Part shown: positions 7,953-10,956 of the stretch, piece by piece
Numbering within the stretch: position 1 is the first letter of the stretch
Layout: each line of letters starts with the position of its first letter
Source: Desulfatirhabdium butyrativorans
Lineage (GTDB): Bacteria; Desulfobacterota; Desulfobacteria; Desulfobacterales; DYRK01
Length of the DNA: 10,956 nucleotides
Direction of reading: 5' to 3'
Assembly (NCBI GenBank): GCA_020718785.1
Contig: DYRK01000126.1
Location: forward strand, 1 to 10,956
Position numbers and translations under genes: made by a program
Notes under the pieces: model-generated
The model's database searches: none
Seen by the model: the letters and a program-made list of their open reading frames with translations, nothing else
What the model was told of the DNA's origin: nothing

Positions 7953-8000
7953 TTGTATTAAGATTTTCAGATCAGATCTGCCGAGAGATGAGTAATCAGG

Positions 8001-8795
8001 CTATTTCAAAAAATAGTCAATTATTTTCTGAATCTCTCCTTTATTTTTCATCCTAGTGATAACTGCATTGAATTTAGCTACAAAATCATCTTTATAATAG
8101 AATTTTCCATTATCTCTGTCAGTAAAACCCAAAAAACCCTGTTCCACGGATATGGTAGCCCCTTCCTTGATCTTCACATGCTTGCCGCCCTCGTCATACT
8201 CGCCGTTTTTTTTCAATCGCTTCAGTTCCCATAAAGTCGAAAGCCGGTCATTCATATAGCAGTCGAAACGATTCTCCCCTAACTTTAAAATATTCAGGCG
8301 GGTTCCTTTGGCTTCCTCCACTTTGATTTTTCCTGATTTTACAGCATTCCAAAAATCATCTCCGCCAGACAGAAATCCGGCATTATTCCCGATTGTCAAC
8401 CCATAATAATCTTTCGGCCAATCGGGTCTGGATTGTGCCAATACATTTTCTCTGCAAAAGACGACAATTTTTTCATCCAGTATCGGCAGTGAATACGGTT
8501 TGAGATATGGTCGTTCTTTAGGGCGATAATAAGGCGGATAAAGTGCAAATCCTGTTCCTTTTTCAAGATAATCCAATCCTCTTTTCCAGGGAACGGGCTT
8601 GATATTGACTTCATATCCTTTCATTCTGGAAAAAGCCGTTATGAGGATTTCCGTATAAATGCCTGTGAATTTTCCGTTTTCTTTATATGAATAAGGGGGA
8701 TAATCGTCATCGGCGTAAACCGTAACGTCAATTTCCGAAAATACGGGAGCCGGATAGATAAGGCAAAAAAAACTTAAAAGAATAATTTTTTTCAT
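8001..8795 (-). CDS. Secreted solute-binding protein, SBP_bac_3-like, 264 aa
   Basis: The N-terminus MKKIILLSFFCLIY...VFS is a signal peptide with probable cleavage after S20; no lipobox is seen, so a soluble periplasmic protein is expected. The mature part opens with DDDYPPYSYKENGKFTGIYTEI-type sequence (29-50), the classic first lobe of family-3 amino-acid-type binding proteins, and has WKRGL (70-74), TIGNNAGF (134-141) and a closing helix KGEIQKIIDYF. Such proteins bind small polar ligands. No ABC permease, ATPase, sensor kinase or cyclase domain is nearby, so it is an orphan here; its link to the glycan genes is unclear. The frame is open to an ATG at 8849, but the ATG at 8795 is chosen because it gives the clean signal peptide and has GAGAGGA 6 nt upstream. 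It is separated from both neighbours by short gaps (67 and 48 bp) rather than overlaps, so it may have its own promoter, though none is convincing. Confidence 0.83.
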   Translation of the reverse strand: MKKIILLSFFCLIYPAPVFSEIDVTVYADDDYPPYSYKENGKFTGIYTEILITAFSRMKGYEVNIKPVPWKRGLDYLEKGTGFALYPPYYRPKERPYLKPYSLPILDEKIVVFCRENVLAQSRPDWPKDYYGLTIGNNAGFLSGGDDFWNAVKSGKIKVEEAKGTRLNILKLGENRFDCYMNDRLSTLWELKRLKKNGEYDEGGKHVKIKEGATISVEQGFLGFTDRDNGKFYYKDDFVAKFNAVITRMKNKGEIQKIIDYFLK

Positions 8796-8801
8796 TAATA
8801 A

Positions 8802-8808
8802 TCCTCTC
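8802..8808 (-). promoter_or_regulatory. Ribosome binding site fixing the start of the solute-binding protein
   Basis: GAGAGGA on the minus strand, 6 nt before the ATG at 8795. It decides for this start over the ATG 54 nt upstream. Confidence 0.65.
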
Positions 8809-8843
8809 ACATACAATATCAGTAGGTTTCCGATAGATGACAG

Positions 8844-8875
8844 GTGCAAAAAACCGCTGCGCTCTATTTTTGCAC
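8844..8875. repeat. Inverted repeat GTGCAAAAA / TTTTTGCAC across the end of a methyltransferase gene
   Basis: Perfect 9-bp arms (8844-8852 and 8867-8875) around a 14-nt loop, spanning the TAG stop of the upstream methyltransferase. The stem is A/T-rich and not followed by a U tract beyond the arm, so it is a poor intrinsic terminator; it could be a weak attenuator or protein-binding site. It marks the break between the ATGA-coupled pair above and the solute-binding protein below. Confidence 0.35.
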
Positions 8876-9526
8876 TCCGGATTTATGTTTTATAAAATGG
8901 ACTGTCTCATAAACCGGTCCGAATACAGAAGGAATACTTTTCATTTGTATCAGTCTCACCTTGTGCAGAACACGGCTTGCAGCATCAGCCACATCTTTTT
9001 CTGTGGAAAAATGGTGATCGCGAATTCTGTATCCCAGCAGATAAAACATCGCTTCCATAAATTTCCGTTCAATCGGTACGCCGTATATGACCTGGCCCCC
9101 GGGTTTAAGCACCCGGCGGATTTCCCGAAACGCATCGCTCAGTTTTTCGGGCTTCAGATGTTCGAGAATACTGATCAGCAATACCGTATCAAAAAAATTG
9201 TCAGGATATGGCATACAAAGAACATCGCCGTTTTGCAGATAAGTTTCGATATTCATCGCCTTAAACATAGTCATCACGGTTTCTGCCGAGGCATTCAGAT
9301 CCAATCCGTGGATTTCTTTGTATTTCTCATACAGATTCAGAAAGGTGACGCCGGATCCGAATCCCACTTCCAAAACCCGCTGACCGCCGCTGCATTGAGA
9401 CAAACAAAGTTCGACGCGTCTGCGGTACATTCTGCCGATAATCGGCCAGTAATAGAAACGAAGCGGATCATCTTGCATTGATCTTGCATAACTACGATAT
9501 GGCAATAATTTCAATTCGGATTTCAT
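8864..9526 (-). CDS. SAM-dependent methyltransferase (class I, Methyltransf_11-like), 220 aa
   Basis: A cytoplasmic class I methyltransferase. Motif I is VLEVGFGSGV (51-60), the glycine-rich SAM loop; the acidic residue binding the SAM ribose lies in GLDLN (74-78). DVLCMPYPDNFFD (101-113), ISILEHL (118-124) and RVLKPGGQVIYGVP (138-151) complete the fold. The frame extends to an ATG at 9589, but the ATG at 9526 is preferred because it overlaps the upstream stop as ATGA and has AGGA 10 nt upstream; the extra residues would lie wholly within the upstream gene. The proteins most like this often sit in polysaccharide clusters, so a sugar, lipid or glycan intermediate is a plausible acceptor (inference); the sequence does not show which. 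It is coupled to the fused methyltransferase-glycosyltransferase before it. Confidence 0.86.
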   Translation of the reverse strand: MKSELKLLPYRSYARSMQDDPLRFYYWPIIGRMYRRRVELCLSQCSGGQRVLEVGFGSGVTFLNLYEKYKEIHGLDLNASAETVMTMFKAMNIETYLQNGDVLCMPYPDNFFDTVLLISILEHLKPEKLSDAFREIRRVLKPGGQVIYGVPIERKFMEAMFYLLGYRIRDHHFSTEKDVADAASRVLHKVRLIQMKSIPSVFGPVYETVHFIKHKSGVQK

Positions 9527-10956
9527 ACGAATTTCATCCTGCCCGCAGCAAACATAATCATCCGCAGCAGAAGCCATCCGTGTTTCCATCGCCGGATATT
9601 GGTTGAGCCGTAAGTCCGCTCGTTATACCGGATCGGCATATCCGCAATTTTAAGATTCAGTTTTGCCGCACCGAAGAGCAAGTCAAAATCGCCGAAAGGA
9701 TCGAAATCGCCGAAATATGCACGGTTGGCGGCAATTCTCTCGTAGTCGTACTTCCACAGAACTTTCGTACCGCAGAGCGTGTCTTTTACAGATTGTTCCA
9801 GCAGCCATGAAAATGCCAGACTGAAAAATTTGTTTCCTATCAGGTTCAGATAGCGCATAGCCTGCTTTTCCATTGGATAAACCAGACGCACTCCGTTGAT
9901 AAACTCTCCTTTTCCTGAGATCAGAGCATCATAAAATCGGGGAAGTTCTTCCGGCAAAACTGTCAGATCCGCATCTAAAATGATCAGAATTTCGCCTTCC
10001 GCATGAGCAAAACCCAGACGGACCGCGTCGCCTTTTCCTTTGCCGGTCTGCCGAAACAGACGGCATTGCCGTTCAGGATGTCTTTGTATCTCTTTTTCGA
10101 TAACTGCGTAAGTATCATCTGCCGAATGCCCTTCCACAAAGATCATCTCTGTTCCAGTACCCATCTCAGGCATCCGTCCGAATATCTGAGAGATATTCCC
10201 TGCCTCGTTACGTGCAGGAATGATCACGGAAACAGACGGCTTTTCTTTTACGGCACAGCGTATAGCGCAGGGCCGAGCAATGATAAAATTTGTCAGAGCA
10301 AAATAACGGAATGGCCATATCTTCACTGCAAAACAATTGAAAAATTTTGCCAGCACCGGGGTATCAAATGTCCACAGAATTTCGCTCCAGCTTCGGATCA
10401 CCTCGAAATCGGAAAGATTCAGCAGATTGGATATATCTTCTATAGTCAGCCAGTTCTGAGGCAGCAAAGGCGTCATGACTTTCAGTGTCTGCGCCAGTCT
10501 CAGCGGCAGTTCCCATAATCGGCTGTAAGTATTGAGAATAAGCCGTGTAGCAGGGCTTGATATTTCTGCAATCTGATTGAAAACCGTCTGCACATCCCAT
10601 AAGTCATTCACAAGATCGGAAAGGATGATCACGTCGAATTTCTGTCTGATACAGCCCAGTTGATGGGCATCTGCCACGATAAAACAAAGTTCCGGATGGC
10701 TCTGTGCAGCCTGCCGAATCATTTCTTCAGAAAAATCTATTCCCACACCGAATGAGGGACTGAGCGAAGCCAGCAGGTCCCCGGTTCTGCACCCGATTTC
10801 GATTACCTTCTGCCCCGGAGCTACAACCATCCGATAAATCTGTATTAGCCGTTCATGATAGTATTTTCCCCAGTATCCGTGAGTATCTTTCAGAACAGCC
10901 GCCGCATCCCAGTGCTTTCGGCGGTTATGCTGATATGTCGAAAATTTTTGTTCCAT
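9523..10956 (-). CDS. Two-domain protein: SAM methyltransferase fused to DPM1-like family-2 glycosyltransferase
   Basis: 477 residues if the ATG at the very edge of the window (10954-10956) is the start; an upstream extension cannot be excluded, and its ribosome binding site is out of view. The N-terminal half (about 45-225) is a class I methyltransferase: VIEIGCRTGDLL (51-62), GIDFS (72-76), ADAHQL (95-100) and FDVIILSDLVNDLWD (107-121). The C-terminal half (241-477) is a GT-A family-2 glycosyltransferase: SVIIPARNEAGNI (243-255), FVEGHSADDT (273-282), GKGKGDAVRLG (305-315), the metal-binding DAD (328-330), CGTK (395-398) and YGSTNIRRWKHGW (449-461). The last patterns resemble polyprenyl-phosphate mannose or glucose synthases. 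It would make a lipid-linked sugar on the cytoplasmic face, which the downstream GT-C enzymes could use (inference). No membrane anchor is obvious beyond a hydrophobic stretch near the C-terminus. The methylated substrate is unknown. Confidence 0.87.
   Translation of the reverse strand: MEQKFSTYQHNRRKHWDAAAVLKDTHGYWGKYYHERLIQIYRMVVAPGQKVIEIGCRTGDLLASLSPSFGVGIDFSEEMIRQAAQSHPELCFIVADAHQLGCIRQKFDVIILSDLVNDLWDVQTVFNQIAEISSPATRLILNTYSRLWELPLRLAQTLKVMTPLLPQNWLTIEDISNLLNLSDFEVIRSWSEILWTFDTPVLAKFFNCFAVKIWPFRYFALTNFIIARPCAIRCAVKEKPSVSVIIPARNEAGNISQIFGRMPEMGTGTEMIFVEGHSADDTYAVIEKEIQRHPERQCRLFRQTGKGKGDAVRLGFAHAEGEILIILDADLTVLPEELPRFYDALISGKGEFINGVRLVYPMEKQAMRYLNLIGNKFFSLAFSWLLEQSVKDTLCGTKVLWKYDYERIAANRAYFGDFDPFGDFDLLFGAAKLNLKIADMPIRYNERTYGSTNIRRWKHGWLLLRMIMFAAGRMKFV

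Noticed and set aside
7968..7980. Palindrome CAGATC-A-GATCTG in the 48-bp gap before the seven-TPR gene
   Set aside because: It is short, with only a single central base, and has no second copy nearby; too little to call an operator.
8837..9481. 214-codon open frame on the plus strand opposite the methyltransferase
   Set aside because: The minus strand carries all class I methyltransferase motifs and an ATGA-coupled start; the plus-strand translation shows no recognisable domain.
10003..10518. 171-codon open frame on the plus strand opposite the fused methyltransferase-glycosyltransferase
   Set aside because: It is antisense to well-conserved motifs of both domains and is rich in Cys, His and Gln without any family pattern.

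Overview
The window is a single-direction block of cell-envelope and glycan genes. All seven complete or edge-complete genes and one truncated gene lie on the minus strand, so transcription runs from high to low coordinates. I see no tRNA, rRNA, CRISPR array or transposase. Base composition is moderately AT-rich by eye. The gene set (a methyltransferase fused to a DPM1-like glycosyltransferase, PMT-like membrane glycosyltransferases, and several TMTC-like membrane proteins with TPR tails) fits a Gram-negative anaerobe such as a Desulfobacterota member. That placement is an inference from family habits, not a firm call.

Layout in transcription order. At 10956-9523 lies a two-domain protein: an N-terminal SAM methyltransferase and a C-terminal family-2 glycosyltransferase like polyprenyl-phosphate-sugar synthases. 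It overlaps by ATGA a second methyltransferase (9526-8864). After a 67-bp gap spanned in part by an inverted repeat comes a secreted solute-binding protein (8795-8001) with no transporter partner in view. Next is a TMTC-like TPR membrane glycosyltransferase with seven TPRs (7952-5931). It is followed by a 111-bp spacer that still encodes the out-of-frame tail of another TPR protein. Then four genes run head to tail, each pair sharing an ATGA start/stop: a PMT-like glycosyltransferase (5819-3948), a second shorter one (3951-2599), a second TMTC-like protein with five TPRs (2602-758), and the start of a third TMTC-like protein (761 to beyond base 1).

Working model (inference): the DPM1-like domain charges a polyprenyl phosphate with a sugar, and the five multi-pass GT-C proteins use that lipid-linked sugar on the outer face of the membrane, modifying proteins or a surface glycan. 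The TPR tails of the TMTC-like proteins would provide acceptor or partner recognition. The methyltransferases may methylate the sugar or lipid-linked intermediate.

Two structures deserve most attention. One is a double palindrome (1450-1505) sitting in frame inside the second TMTC-like gene, encoding about 20 residues that its paralogue lacks. The other is the 3' end of the seven-TPR gene, where an in-phase run of seven A residues precedes an overlapping -1 frame that encodes a clear TPR-like C-terminus.
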